Source: Chitinophaga nivalis (lineage in GTDB: Bacteria; Bacteroidota; Bacteroidia; Chitinophagales; Chitinophagaceae). Taken from it: a stretch of DNA of 64,000 nt. Of the stretch, positions 16,849 to 26,629 are shown in pieces (the first letter of the stretch is position 1; each line of letters begins with the position of its first letter). Under the pieces are notes generated by a model. That model saw nothing but the letters and a program-made list of their open reading frames with translations, was not told the DNA's origin and made no database searches. Position numbers and translations under genes: made by a program. Location of the stretch: the NCBI RefSeq assembly GCF_025989125.1, contig NZ_JAPDNR010000001.1, positions 2,524,301 through 2,588,300 on the forward strand, in the 5' to 3' direction.

Positions 16849-18972
16849 ATGTTGAAAAAAAATAATAGGAGGTGGCTAATTATGAGCATGAGTTTAATCA
16901 CAGGACAGGTAATCGCGCAACAACAACCTATTCATTACCCTGAGACCAGGAAGGTGGATACAGTAGATGATTATCACGGAACAAAAATTGCAGATCCTTA
17001 CCGGTGGCTCGAAGACGATAATAGTGAAGCTACCGGTGCCTGGGTTAAGGCGGAAAACAAAGTAACACAGGATTATTTGGCAAAGATCCCTTTCCGGGAC
17101 GAGGTTAAAAAACGATTAGAAGAATTATGGAACTATCCTAAAACAGGAACTCCTGTTAAACATGGCCAATATTATTATTTCTATAAGAATGACGGGCTGC
17201 AGAATCAGGCAGTACTTTATCGCTCGGCAACTTTAAAGGGTACACCGGAAGTATTTATTGACCCTAATAAATTATCTGCTACCGGTACTGCTGCCCTGGC
17301 AGGTGTTACCTTCTCCGGAAACGGCAAGTATGCGGTTTACCTGCTGGCGAAAGCCGGCTCCGACTGGGAAGAAGCCTATGTAATAGATCTGGCCACCAAA
17401 CAACAACTGTCAGATAAACTGGAATGGATCAAGTTCAGTGGGATGGCCTGGAAAGGAGATGGGTTCTATTACAGCCGTTACGACAAACCAACCGAACAAA
17501 ATAAGCTCTCGGGTAAAAATGAATTTCAACAGGTATATTATCATAAGGTAGGTGATCCGCAGGAGAAAGATGAACTGATATATGTAGATAAGGAACATCC
17601 GTTGAGAAGTGCGAAGATGGATATTACGGAAGATGAACGTTTCCTCATCCTGTATGCGTCTGAAGGTACTTCCGGTAATGAACTCAGTTACCGTGACCTG
17701 CAGGATCCGAATCAAAAAGATTTTTCTCTCCTGATTAAAGGTTTTGACTTTGAACCGGAAGTAATCGACAACGACGGTGGAAAACTGCTGGTACGTACCA
17801 ATCACGGCGCACCCAACTACCGCATTGTATTGGTAGATCCTAAAAATCCGGCGGAAGCCAATTGGAAAACCATCGTGCCGGAAAGAAAAGAAGCATTGGA
17901 AAGTGTGGGTACTGCCGGTGGTAAATTATTCCTCTCTTATCTGAAAGATGCCGCTACACAGGTGTATCAATATGATTATAAAGGAAAGCAGGAACGCGAA
18001 ATTAAACTCCCGGGTATCGGTACTGCCGGTGGTTTCAGCAGCAAAAAAGACGAAAAGGAATTTTTCTATTCCTATACCTCTTTTGTAACGCCAACAACTA
18101 TCTATCGGTATGATATCGCCACAGGTGTTTCTACGCTGTATGATAAACCGGAAGTAAAATTCAATCCGGCAGATTATGAAACCAAACAGGTATTTTTCAA
18201 CAGCAAGGATGGTACCCGGGTGCCGATATTCCTGTCCTATAAAAAAGGAATGAAGCAAAGTGGTAATAATCCTGTACTGATCTATGGCTACGGTGGCTTC
18301 AACGTTTCACAGACACCAGGCTTTAGTATCTCCAATCTTTATTTCATGGAGCAGGGCGGTATATACGCAGTGGTGGCATTGCGTGGTGGCAGTGAATATG
18401 GAGAGGCCTGGCATAAAGCCGGTATGCTGGAGAAAAAACAAAATGTATTCGATGATTTTATCGGCGCTGCTGAATACCTGATTCAGGCCAAATATACCCA
18501 TCCTTCCAAAATCGCTATCCGCGGTGGTTCCAACGGCGGTTTACTGGTAGGCGCGTGCATGACGCAAAGACCGGAACTGTTTAAGGTAGCTTTACCGGCA
18601 GTAGGTGTAATGGACATGCTGCGTTACCAGAAATTTACCATTGGCTGGGCATGGGCTGTGGAATATGGCAGCAGTGATAATGCAGCGCAGTTTAAATATC
18701 TGCTGCAGTATTCTCCGCTGCACAACCTGAAGCCAGGTACAACGTATCCTGCTACCCTTATCACCACGGCGGATCACGACGACCGTGTAGTCCCTGCACA
18801 CTCTTTCAAGTTTGCGGCTACATTGCAGGCAGCGAATGCAGGTCCTAACCCGATGCTGATCCGTATTGAAACACAGGCGGGCCATGGTGCAGGTAAACCT
18901 ACCTCCAAGCAGATTGCTGAGCTGACAGATCTGTGGTCCTTTACCATGTATAATCTGCAGATGAAAAAATAA
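16849..18972 (+). CDS. Secreted prolyl oligopeptidase (family S9)
   Basis: A 707-residue S9A-type serine peptidase that cleaves short peptides after proline. An N-terminal signal sequence (SMSLITGQVIAQQ) points to export to the periplasm. The HYPETRKVDTVDDYHGTKIADPYRWLEDD opening is typical of prolyl endopeptidase. The beta-propeller spans roughly residues 90-430, and the catalytic alpha/beta-hydrolase domain follows. The nucleophile lies in GGSNGGLLVGA, the acid in TTADHDDRVVP and the histidine in QAGHGAGKP. Monocistronic, divergent from pfkA, with a terminator-like structure downstream. Confidence 0.93.
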   Translation: MLKKNNRRWLIMSMSLITGQVIAQQQPIHYPETRKVDTVDDYHGTKIADPYRWLEDDNSEATGAWVKAENKVTQDYLAKIPFRDEVKKRLEELWNYPKTGTPVKHGQYYYFYKNDGLQNQAVLYRSATLKGTPEVFIDPNKLSATGTAALAGVTFSGNGKYAVYLLAKAGSDWEEAYVIDLATKQQLSDKLEWIKFSGMAWKGDGFYYSRYDKPTEQNKLSGKNEFQQVYYHKVGDPQEKDELIYVDKEHPLRSAKMDITEDERFLILYASEGTSGNELSYRDLQDPNQKDFSLLIKGFDFEPEVIDNDGGKLLVRTNHGAPNYRIVLVDPKNPAEANWKTIVPERKEALESVGTAGGKLFLSYLKDAATQVYQYDYKGKQEREIKLPGIGTAGGFSSKKDEKEFFYSYTSFVTPTTIYRYDIATGVSTLYDKPEVKFNPADYETKQVFFNSKDGTRVPIFLSYKKGMKQSGNNPVLIYGYGGFNVSQTPGFSISNLYFMEQGGIYAVVALRGGSEYGEAWHKAGMLEKKQNVFDDFIGAAEYLIQAKYTHPSKIAIRGGSNGGLLVGACMTQRPELFKVALPAVGVMDMLRYQKFTIGWAWAVEYGSSDNAAQFKYLLQYSPLHNLKPGTTYPATLITTADHDDRVVPAHSFKFAATLQAANAGPNPMLIRIETQAGHGAGKPTSKQIAELTDLWSFTMYNLQMKK

Positions 18973-18981
18973 TACTGACAG

Positions 18982-19037
18982 TGGCATTTAGCGGTTGGCT
19001 GCCGAATAATTTTTGGTTGGCTAAAAGCTAAATGCCA
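18982..19037. repeat. Inverted repeat around a GGTTGGCT direct repeat
   Basis: TGGCATTTAGC (18982-18992) is the exact reverse complement of GCTAAATGCCA (19027-19037). The loop contains GGTTGGCT twice. The right arm overlaps the next hairpin by two bases, so the two structures compete. Confidence 0.5.
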
Positions 19038-19057
19038 GCTGTTAGAGCTGATTTTTT
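19036..19057 (+). terminator. Terminator after the S9 peptidase
   Basis: CAGCT pairs with AGCTG around GTTAG and is followed by ATTTTTT. Confidence 0.55.
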
Positions 19058-19095
19058 CCTTATCTTTAAAGGCAGCGTAATGTTAATATGGCTTT

Positions 19096-19995
19096 ATGAA
19101 GATACTTATAACAGGAAGTAACGGATTACTGGGACAACACCTGATCCCCCTTTTACTGCAGGATGGCAACTATGAAGTGGTAGCTACCGGCAGAGGCCCT
19201 AACCGCTTTCCCCTGCGGGATAATTACACTTATGAGGCGGTCAACCTTCGTGATGCAGGCAGTGTCAATCAATTGATAGATAAACACCAGCCGGATATCA
19301 TCATACATGGCGGCGCTATGTCGCAGGTAGATGAATGTGAAAAGAATAAAGATGCCTGTTGGGATACGAATGTAGGCGCTACGCGTTACCTCGTACATGC
19401 CGCAGAAAAGTACAACGCCTTCTTTATTTTTCTCTCCACGGATTTTGTATTTGACGGATTACAGGGGCCTTACACAGAAGAGTCCATTGTAAATCCTATC
19501 AATTACTACGGTACCAGCAAAGTGGCCGCAGAGCGCCTCGTACACAACAGTAAAACATCGTGGGCCATTGTACGTACCGTACTGGTTTATGGTGTAGTAG
19601 CGGACCCTCACCGCAGTAACATGATTACCTGGGTAAAGAATAATTTACAGCAAGGTAAGAAAGTGAAAGTGGTAGATGACCAATGGCGGACACCTACCCT
19701 TTGTCATGACCTGGCAAAAGGTTGCCTGTTAATTGCTGCGAAAAAAGCGACCGGTTATTTTAATATCTCCGGAAAAGATATGCTTACGCCATATGATATG
19801 GCCATGCAAACAGCCGCCTATTTTAAATTGGATCCCAGCCTCGTGGAAAAAATCAGTTCCAGAAGCCTGGCCCAGCCAGCAGCCCGGCCTGCGAAAACCG
19901 GCCTGGTCATCGATAAAGCCATTAAAGAACTGGGTTATGAACCCCGCACTTTTGCAGAAGGACTGGATATTGTTGCCGGCGAATTAAATGCCTGA
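19096..19995 (+). CDS. SDR-family sugar-nucleotide reductase (RmlD-like)
   Basis: A 299-residue extended short-chain dehydrogenase with the NAD(P)-binding GSNGLLGQH near the N-terminus, STDFVFDG, and the catalytic YYGTSK (Y-x-x-x-K). These match the dTDP-4-dehydrorhamnose reductase (RmlD) family. No other dTDP-rhamnose genes are nearby, so a stand-alone role or another substrate is possible. Its last 12 bases overlap the end of the convergent HU/SPOR gene. Confidence 0.8.
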   Translation: MKILITGSNGLLGQHLIPLLLQDGNYEVVATGRGPNRFPLRDNYTYEAVNLRDAGSVNQLIDKHQPDIIIHGGAMSQVDECEKNKDACWDTNVGATRYLVHAAEKYNAFFIFLSTDFVFDGLQGPYTEESIVNPINYYGTSKVAAERLVHNSKTSWAIVRTVLVYGVVADPHRSNMITWVKNNLQQGKKVKVVDDQWRTPTLCHDLAKGCLLIAAKKATGYFNISGKDMLTPYDMAMQTAAYFKLDPSLVEKISSRSLAQPAARPAKTGLVIDKAIKELGYEPRTFAEGLDIVAGELNA

Positions 19996-20970
19996 TGGCA
20001 CCGGTGCAAAATCCAGGTATACTTTGTTATTCTGAAATTCCTTCTTCTTTAACTCCAATTGTTCAGTTGTATCTTTTGCGGCAGATCTGACAGGTGATCC
20101 TACATAGTAGGTATGATCGCGTTTGTACAGTATTACCTGCTGGTTCCAGCTTTGACGGCGGGTGGCCTGTCTGGCTGCGCGGGTACTGTCTGTATAGGTT
20201 TCTATCACAGCAAAATAGTTCAGTGTATCCGTTGCCGTTGTTACCGGTACTACTGCAGTAGCGGTACTGTCGGTAGCTGCTATGGATGTTACCGTGGTGG
20301 CTTCCTCCTGTGGCGTTGTGGCTACAGCTGGGGTGGCAGCTGGCTGTGCGACCGGACGGGGCTGCGTGGTGATATACCACCAGATACCGGCTGCAGTGAT
20401 TACCGCAGCTGCAGGAATAGCTATCCACCACCATTTGAACCGGCTTTCTTCTGTTACCGCTTCCAGCGTTTCTTCCACTTCTTCTGTCATTACAGGTTCC
20501 AGTGCGGTGGCCGATAAGGTGGCCGGGAGTGGTTCCGGAACCGGCGCTGCAGCTGTTTTCTGCGGTGCACTCCTCACAGGCGTAATCGGCAGGGAAGGCG
20601 GTGCTACCGGTAGTTCCTCTTCAAAGAAATTAATATTGCGGCCCGTAAAATCGCCCTGCAACTGCCCGATGCCAGGCAGGAAAAGCGGTTTACCGGTTTT
20701 GAGAAAGTCACGGAATTCTTCCAGGTATTTTTCCAGTTTCAGCTGGGCCACTGCAGGCACCAGGTTTTCTTTCAGCGCAATCCATTCCAGGCAGGAGCCG
20801 TCATCTTTCCACGTATGGCTGAATATAATATGATCCCGGGGGGCGGTCAGGGTTTGTGTGGTGGGGTTATACTGTGCGGGAAAATGTTGAATCAGAAATG
20901 TTCCCAGTTGAGGTACTACACAAACACGTTGCTGGAATAATACTTCCTGGATATATTGCTGGAGTATCAA
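19984..20970 (-). CDS. HU-domain/SPOR-domain membrane protein
   Basis: A 328-residue protein with three parts. An N-terminal HU/CCDC81-like domain (about residues 1-120; YIQEVLFQQRVCVVPQLGTFLIQ) is followed by a P/A/E-rich linker and a membrane helix (WWWIAIPAAAVITAAGIWWYI). The C-terminal SPOR domain (YFAVIETYTDSTRAARQATRR, then YKRDHTYYVGSPV) is of the peptidoglycan-binding type. Such proteins are common in Bacteroidota and probably act at the septum or envelope. The only plausible start is TTG at 20970, because an in-frame stop lies 19 bases upstream with no ATG between. The 3-prime end overlaps the RmlD-like gene. Confidence 0.8.
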   Translation of the reverse strand: MILQQYIQEVLFQQRVCVVPQLGTFLIQHFPAQYNPTTQTLTAPRDHIIFSHTWKDDGSCLEWIALKENLVPAVAQLKLEKYLEEFRDFLKTGKPLFLPGIGQLQGDFTGRNINFFEEELPVAPPSLPITPVRSAPQKTAAAPVPEPLPATLSATALEPVMTEEVEETLEAVTEESRFKWWWIAIPAAAVITAAGIWWYITTQPRPVAQPAATPAVATTPQEEATTVTSIAATDSTATAVVPVTTATDTLNYFAVIETYTDSTRAARQATRRQSWNQQVILYKRDHTYYVGSPVRSAAKDTTEQLELKKKEFQNNKVYLDFAPVPSGI

Positions 20971-21057
20971 GGTGCGTTTTTTTGCGTGATTAATTTGTTA
21001 CAAACCAGGCCGGCTGCAGGTATATCAGGGAACAATCGAACCTGGTTTGCAGCAAAG

Positions 21058-22707
21058 TTAAAACTTAATCATCACACCACCCACCACATTGAATCCATAA
21101 GTTGGATAAAGATACCAGCGTTGGTAGCGGGTGTTGAAAATATTATTGGCGTTCAGCCATACATTGAAGTGTTTACCGATGTCGTAACCTGCACCCAGGT
21201 TAAGATCCCAGGTACTGCTGGTTTTGCCGAAGTCGAGGTTGGGAAGCTGGTAATAGCTGCCGCTCAGCGCATACAAATTGGCATTGAGGTGCAGTTTTTT
21301 AGCCATGGTATACTGTAAAAACAGGTCGCCCTGGAATGGCGGCAGGTGCCACGGTTTTACTTCCGTTTCCTGTTTGTTGTAGTTATACCAGTCGAAGCTT
21401 ACCCTTGCCTGAAACTTTTCTTCTTCTATATAGCCCACTTCTGCATGCAGCTGGAAGGCGCGCAGCTCTGCTTCGTTACGGGTCAGGAATTTCTTGGTAT
21501 CAGCCGCGTCGTTGATAAACAGCGGTCTGTTGTACCAGGTAACGGCAGCAAACTTGGTGTTGTAATTAAAATGGCTGCCCAGGGTACCTTTGATACCGGT
21601 ATATTTTTCTTCCACGCGGGTATTCAGTATACCTGATGTCAGACCGGCCAGGAAAGGATTCTGACTGGCCAGGTTACGATAGGAGTTCTTGTCGAAATAA
21701 GAAATCCAGCCACTGCTCAGGATCAGTTTTTTGTGTACCAGGTGCGACTCATTCACGATGTCGGGCAGCAGGTAAAACTTATCGTTGGTCCAGGTGGGGT
21801 TTACGCCCGCATGCAGCACAAAACGGGGTTTGATGATTTCCACAGCCGGATGCACCGCCACTACATTGTTGTTGATGGCGCGGTTATTATCCTCTTTGTA
21901 GGTAGAGAGGTCGAATACGCCTTCGGCCTGTATGTAGATGTCTTCAAATACCTGTTTACGCACCGGCACCTTAAATACAAACGTATTTTCCGTGCGTTTG
22001 TAGGAATCATTGAACAGCACGAATTTTACCTGTGGCTGAAACGTGAAGGCCCAGTCATTTTGCGGGCGGTTTTGTCCGCCTACGATGGCGGTCAGTTGGT
22101 TAAAGGTTTGTGCAATATCCCCCTTTTCATAACTGATCACGTCATGATCATAACCATAATAGTGTATGGTGTTACGGTCATAACCAATGCTGGCATTCAG
22201 TTCAAATTTAGGCAGCAGGTAAGCGCCGGAGGCCAGCACATTCAGGTTGCTGTAATCCTGGTTGGCGATATCCTTGCCTTTGGAGCCGGTGTAGTTCACA
22301 AATACGCCGAAGTTGTATACTTCATTTCTGCCGCTGCCAAAACCTGCCTGTACCAGTGGGGTATTTAAATTGCCGTAACCCAGTTTGATAAAGTTGTTCT
22401 GTAAACGTCCCAGGGAATCTTTACCCAGTGCCAGTGGTTTTAAAGGCGCTGCCTGATACATGAAGTTCAGGTTGAGTGCAGGCACCTGATATTTCAGGGA
22501 AGGCCGGCTGGTATCCACTCCCGGCAACGATGCCGTCAGGTTCAGTTTATAGGCGTCGCGCAGTTTGGGCTGATTGGTGGAAATGATATCGATGGTTTCC
22601 TGTTTCAGCGTTTCCTGTGCCGCTGCATGTTGCAGTGGCAGCAAACCTGCCAGACCCATGGCAGCCAGAATGAAAGCGCGTTTGTTATAGATGGTTTGAA
22701 TGTTCAT
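21058..22707 (-). CDS. Outer-membrane beta-barrel protein (TonB-receptor barrel-like, no plug)
   Basis: A 549-residue protein with a signal peptide (LAGLLPLQHAAAQE) and alternating beta strands throughout, such as NNFIKLGYGNLNTPLVQAGFG. It ends with the outer-membrane barrel pattern GFNVVGGVMIKF (terminal Phe). C-terminal phrases (DLNLGAGYDIGKHFNVWLNANNIFN) resemble the barrel of TonB-dependent receptors, but no plug domain or TonB box is visible and the length is short. It lies 60 nt after the large TPR gene on the same strand, a pairing that suggests a joint envelope function. Confidence 0.75.
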   Translation of the reverse strand: MNIQTIYNKRAFILAAMGLAGLLPLQHAAAQETLKQETIDIISTNQPKLRDAYKLNLTASLPGVDTSRPSLKYQVPALNLNFMYQAAPLKPLALGKDSLGRLQNNFIKLGYGNLNTPLVQAGFGSGRNEVYNFGVFVNYTGSKGKDIANQDYSNLNVLASGAYLLPKFELNASIGYDRNTIHYYGYDHDVISYEKGDIAQTFNQLTAIVGGQNRPQNDWAFTFQPQVKFVLFNDSYKRTENTFVFKVPVRKQVFEDIYIQAEGVFDLSTYKEDNNRAINNNVVAVHPAVEIIKPRFVLHAGVNPTWTNDKFYLLPDIVNESHLVHKKLILSSGWISYFDKNSYRNLASQNPFLAGLTSGILNTRVEEKYTGIKGTLGSHFNYNTKFAAVTWYNRPLFINDAADTKKFLTRNEAELRAFQLHAEVGYIEEEKFQARVSFDWYNYNKQETEVKPWHLPPFQGDLFLQYTMAKKLHLNANLYALSGSYYQLPNLDFGKTSSTWDLNLGAGYDIGKHFNVWLNANNIFNTRYQRWYLYPTYGFNVVGGVMIKF

Positions 22708-22767
22708 GCTGTCGTTAACTTAAATCTGTAAATCCGAAAAATTCCTGCATACCGTTACCTGAAAAGA

Positions 22768-25700
22768 CTATTGTTTTTTCGGTTTTTTGCCGGCTGCTTT
22801 TTCTGCTGCTTCTACTTTCGCCAGTTTTTCTTTGGCTTCCTGTTTTAACTCCGGTATCGGGCAGTTATTGGCGATACTCTGGAAAGTAGCTTTGGCATTG
22901 AAGTAATCCTGCTGACGCAGGTATACATCGCCCAGGAGGATATATGATTTCGCCACCCAGTTTTCGTAAGATGGCGTGTTTTTAATCACATCAAAACCAG
23001 CTTTTTCAGCGGCGGTGAGGTCATCCTGTTGCAGGTAAGCATTGGCGATACCATAACGGGCTTCTGCACCGGTTTCGGATTTGGTGAGGGCCGCCACAGT
23101 TTTGTAAGCTGTGATGGCTGCTGCATATTGTTTGGCCTGTTCCTGTGCTTTACCCTGATAGAAATGAGCGATGATCTGATCATCGGTGCTGATGTTGGCA
23201 GCAGCGAGTAACATTTCTGCGTAGTTGGCTACTTCATCCCAGCGTTGCAGCTGATAGTTGCTGCGCAGCAGGCCCCGGGTGGCTGTCAGGCTGTTTTCCT
23301 TGCTGGTAGCGAGGTCTTGCAGCTGCAGGTAGTACGTACGTGCTTTAGCGTAGTTTTTAACCTGGTAGAAGTTGATGTTGGCCGCCTGCAGGGCAGATCT
23401 CTCTGCATACAGACTGTTATTACGGGACAGTACGAATTCATACGCCGGTAAAGCATTCGTATAGTCTTTATTGTTATAGGAGCATTCTGCTTTGTAGAAA
23501 TGTGCCGGCAGTACAAACTGGCCGTTAGGATATTTCTGGATGTAGCTGTTGAAAGCAATGACAGCCCCGGCGCAATCGTTGTTGGTGAACCGGGCTTCCG
23601 CCGCGCTGTAGGCGATGGAGTCTTCTGCGGAGGCAGAAACCGTACGGCCGCTGGCTTTCAGGAAAGCGAGGTAGTCGTCTGTTTTACCCTGGCTGACATA
23701 AATAGACTTGATGCTTTGCAGGGCTTCATTGGCTTCCGGTGAGCCGGGGAATTTCTCCACTACCTGCCGATAGTAGCCCAGTGCTTTGCTGTCGTTGTCT
23801 TTGTTATAATAGCTCAATCCCAGTTTCAGTAATGCGCGGGGCGCGTTGGCGCCGTTAGGTTGTTTTTGCAATACATTTTCCAGGAAAGGAATGGCTTCGT
23901 TGTATTTCTCTGCTGCCAGGTAGGTGTTGGCAATTTCCATATCGGTTTCGTTGGAGAAACCGGAAGTAGGAAATTTATTACCCAGTTGTTTCAGCAAGGC
24001 CAGTTTTTCGGCCTGTTTACCCTGTAAGCCCAGGATAACGGCTTTCTGGTAGGTGGCGTAGTCGGCGCCGGGGTCGTTGTTGCTGATTACCCGGTCGTAC
24101 AGCGGCAACGCTTTTGGAAACTGGCGCAGCATATAATAACAGTCGGCGCTGCGGAGTATGGCGTCGGTAGTAATACGGGCCGCATTCGGACCGTTGCCTT
24201 TCTGGGCGCTTTCAAAATACGGCAATGCTTCCGCGTATTTCTGTTGTTTCAGGAGGCTGTAGCCCAGGTTATAGCTGGCTGTCTGTGCATTGGCTTCGCC
24301 AGATACCGGCGCTGCATTACTCAGATAGGCGTTCAGGTTAGTGATGGCATCTGCCGTTTTATTTTGCCGCAGGGCAACTTCTGCTTTCCAGAAATGCGCC
24401 AGTTGTTTGATCTGCGGATCATATGGATTTTTGATGGCTACATCCAGCAGGCGGTCTGCTTCTGCCAGTTGCTGATCGTTGATCAACTGGGTGGCACGGC
24501 CGTAGGCTACTTTCTGGTAGGCCTTTAATACGGTCGGATTTTTATCTTCAATCATTTCAATGGTAGCCAGTCCTTCCTTGTAGTTGTTGCTGTTCATGAA
24601 CAGGTTTACCAGGATTTCGCGGGCTTCCTTATTGTATTCCGATTGCGGATATTTTTTTACGAATTGTGTCAGTTCCGTGAGGGCTGCATCCGGGTAACCC
24701 AGCTCGTAGGAGAGTTTACCATAGTGGAAGCGGGAGATTTCCTGTTGCTGCGCATTGGAACTATTGTTGGCACAGAAGGCAAATGCATTGCGCGCATTGG
24801 CTTTCTGGCCGGTACGCAGGTAACAGTCGCCCAGCAGGTACATGGAGTTCTGACCCAGGGAGTCTTTGCTGTTTGTCAGTTGTTTGAAGCCGGTAATGGC
24901 TTTGTTGAGATTACCGGTTTGATAGTAGGCATAAGACAGCTGGTAAATATCTTCGTTTCTTACTTCTTCCGAATTGTCCTGGAAATCCTGGAGATAGGGA
25001 AGCGATTTTTTATAGTCTTTCTTTTCGAAATAAGCTTTACCCAGCAGTTGTTTAATTTCTGCCTCGTAGTATTGGCCACCTTGTTTTACAAGTGGTTCAC
25101 TGTAGGCAATCAGCTGATCTGTTTTTCCCTGGAAATAATAGATCTCTGCAATATAGTACGGAACAACGTTGCTGTATTTAGGTTCGTTTACTACCCGTTG
25201 AAAACTGTTGAGGGCTTCTTCATACTGGTGATTGTAGTAAGCAATGAAACCGTAGTAGTAATTGGCCGGGATATAGTATTTACCAGGAATTTCCCGGATG
25301 GAAGCAAACAGCGGTTGCGCTTTCGCGAAGTCCTTTACATTGAAGTAGCAATACGCCAGTTCGAATTTAGCTTCCGCAATTTCTGCGTTGGATAAATTCT
25401 CGATATTGGCTTTTTCGTATAATGGAATCGCTTCTTTCAGTTTGTTGAGCCGGAAATAATACTTGGCCAGGTGGTAGCTGACCAGTTGTTCGCGGGCATT
25501 ATTATTAAACAGTCTGAGATAATCCAGTGCCAGTTTCTCTGCATTGCCCTGTTGCAGTTTTAATGCGCAGATGGTATAGTAGTAGAACGCATCTGTTTTA
25601 ATCAGGTCGCGGTTGGTGACATGGAAATAATCGATGTTATCGATAGTCTGTTTGAAAAGTTGCATGGATACGGCATATTTTTCCTGCTGGAAATATTGTT

Positions 25701-25848
25701 GCGCATCCTTGAATACTTTTTCCGGATCGGTATATACACGTGTTTGCTGCGCCTGTGCTGCGGGGAGGCCTGTAAGACCGGCTCCGGCAAAAACGGCCAG
25801 GGAAACGTACAGATGTCCGGGAATAATAACTTTTCTGATGAACTGCAT
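22768..25848 (-). CDS. Large secreted tetratricopeptide-repeat protein
   Basis: A 1026-residue protein made almost wholly of TPR helices after a signal peptide (LYVSLAVFAGAGLTGLPAAQAQQ). Repeats recur every 34-40 residues with the A-x-x-x-Y/F-x-x-A-x-x-x-F pattern, for example YAVSMQLFKQTIDN, EEALNSFQRVVNE and DSKALGYYRQVVEKFP. The last 25 residues are lysine- and alanine-rich. It is probably a periplasmic or outer-membrane-associated scaffold working with the downstream barrel protein. Partners cannot be named. Confidence 0.85.
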   Translation of the reverse strand: MQFIRKVIIPGHLYVSLAVFAGAGLTGLPAAQAQQTRVYTDPEKVFKDAQQYFQQEKYAVSMQLFKQTIDNIDYFHVTNRDLIKTDAFYYYTICALKLQQGNAEKLALDYLRLFNNNAREQLVSYHLAKYYFRLNKLKEAIPLYEKANIENLSNAEIAEAKFELAYCYFNVKDFAKAQPLFASIREIPGKYYIPANYYYGFIAYYNHQYEEALNSFQRVVNEPKYSNVVPYYIAEIYYFQGKTDQLIAYSEPLVKQGGQYYEAEIKQLLGKAYFEKKDYKKSLPYLQDFQDNSEEVRNEDIYQLSYAYYQTGNLNKAITGFKQLTNSKDSLGQNSMYLLGDCYLRTGQKANARNAFAFCANNSSNAQQQEISRFHYGKLSYELGYPDAALTELTQFVKKYPQSEYNKEAREILVNLFMNSNNYKEGLATIEMIEDKNPTVLKAYQKVAYGRATQLINDQQLAEADRLLDVAIKNPYDPQIKQLAHFWKAEVALRQNKTADAITNLNAYLSNAAPVSGEANAQTASYNLGYSLLKQQKYAEALPYFESAQKGNGPNAARITTDAILRSADCYYMLRQFPKALPLYDRVISNNDPGADYATYQKAVILGLQGKQAEKLALLKQLGNKFPTSGFSNETDMEIANTYLAAEKYNEAIPFLENVLQKQPNGANAPRALLKLGLSYYNKDNDSKALGYYRQVVEKFPGSPEANEALQSIKSIYVSQGKTDDYLAFLKASGRTVSASAEDSIAYSAAEARFTNNDCAGAVIAFNSYIQKYPNGQFVLPAHFYKAECSYNNKDYTNALPAYEFVLSRNNSLYAERSALQAANINFYQVKNYAKARTYYLQLQDLATSKENSLTATRGLLRSNYQLQRWDEVANYAEMLLAAANISTDDQIIAHFYQGKAQEQAKQYAAAITAYKTVAALTKSETGAEARYGIANAYLQQDDLTAAEKAGFDVIKNTPSYENWVAKSYILLGDVYLRQQDYFNAKATFQSIANNCPIPELKQEAKEKLAKVEAAEKAAGKKPKKQ

Positions 25849-26175
25849 GCTTTAGCTGTTATGTCTTGAATATGCGTTTAAAACGAATCCCGGCTGAAAA
25901 TATTTTCCCGTCCGGGTATGATCGGTACTTCTGCTATCCGTTATGCCACAGTGAAATCCCATTAAGAAGTGCCGGCAGGAAAGATACCATATCCTCCTTA
26001 CAGGAAGCCGCCGGTATTGATAACCGGCAAATGATACCCCCAACAGGCAAATATAAAAGTTATCTGCCTTCTTTTCGGATTGCTTTTCTAACAATGTGGA
26101 TAACTCCAAAGTCAGAAAAAAGGCTATTGCGCTATATTGCGGCAAATTATTAGAAGCGCAAAAACCTTACCTACT
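25849..26175. other. Divergent intergenic region
   Basis: A 327-bp spacer between the TPR gene (minus) and a DoxX gene (plus). It contains a small hairpin, GCCGGTATTGATAACCGGC. Short open frames here are not convincing genes, and no strong consensus promoter was found. Confidence 0.5.
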
Positions 26176-26583
26176 ATGAGAAAACTGTTCTCTACCGGCT
26201 ATTCGAATGGCGCCGTAAGTTTTTCCATGCTGGTACTCCGGCTGGTATTCGGTGGCCTGATTCTGTTGCATGGCTGGCCTAAGCTGATCAATTTTGCTGC
26301 CAAAATGAATACCTTTCCGGACCCTTTGGGTGTTGGACATAAATATTCACTGGGCATGACGGTTTTTGCAGAAGTATTTTGTGCCGTATTTGTGATCATC
26401 GGTTTATTGACGCGGCTGGCGGTACTTCCCCTGATTATTTGTATGGGTGTAGTGGTATTTATGATTCACGCCCATCAGCCAATAGATGAAATTGAACTGC
26501 CGGTGATGTACCTGGGAGCCTTTGCCACCTTGCTTTTTACCGGTCCGGGTAAATTTTCCCTGGACGGCGCACTGGGTAAATAA
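26176..26583 (+). CDS. DoxX family membrane protein
   Basis: A 135-residue protein starting at the ATG at 26176 (the frame reaches a TTG at 26137). Four membrane helices and the family phrase LRLVFGGLILLHGWPKLINF, followed by VFAEVFCAVFVIIGLLTRLAVLPL, identify the DoxX family proper. Its role is unknown; relatives are linked to redox homeostasis. It is followed 46 nt later by the thioesterase gene. Confidence 0.85.
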   Translation: MRKLFSTGYSNGAVSFSMLVLRLVFGGLILLHGWPKLINFAAKMNTFPDPLGVGHKYSLGMTVFAEVFCAVFVIIGLLTRLAVLPLIICMGVVVFMIHAHQPIDEIELPVMYLGAFATLLFTGPGKFSLDGALGK

Positions 26584-26629
26584 TCCCGCATTCGCCAGCT
26601 ATTTGAGTATATAAAATATTGAACGGACT

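Noticed and set aside
24643..25395. 250-codon plus-strand ORF
   Set aside because: Antisense to the TPR gene; repetitive coding sequence leaves mirror frames open.
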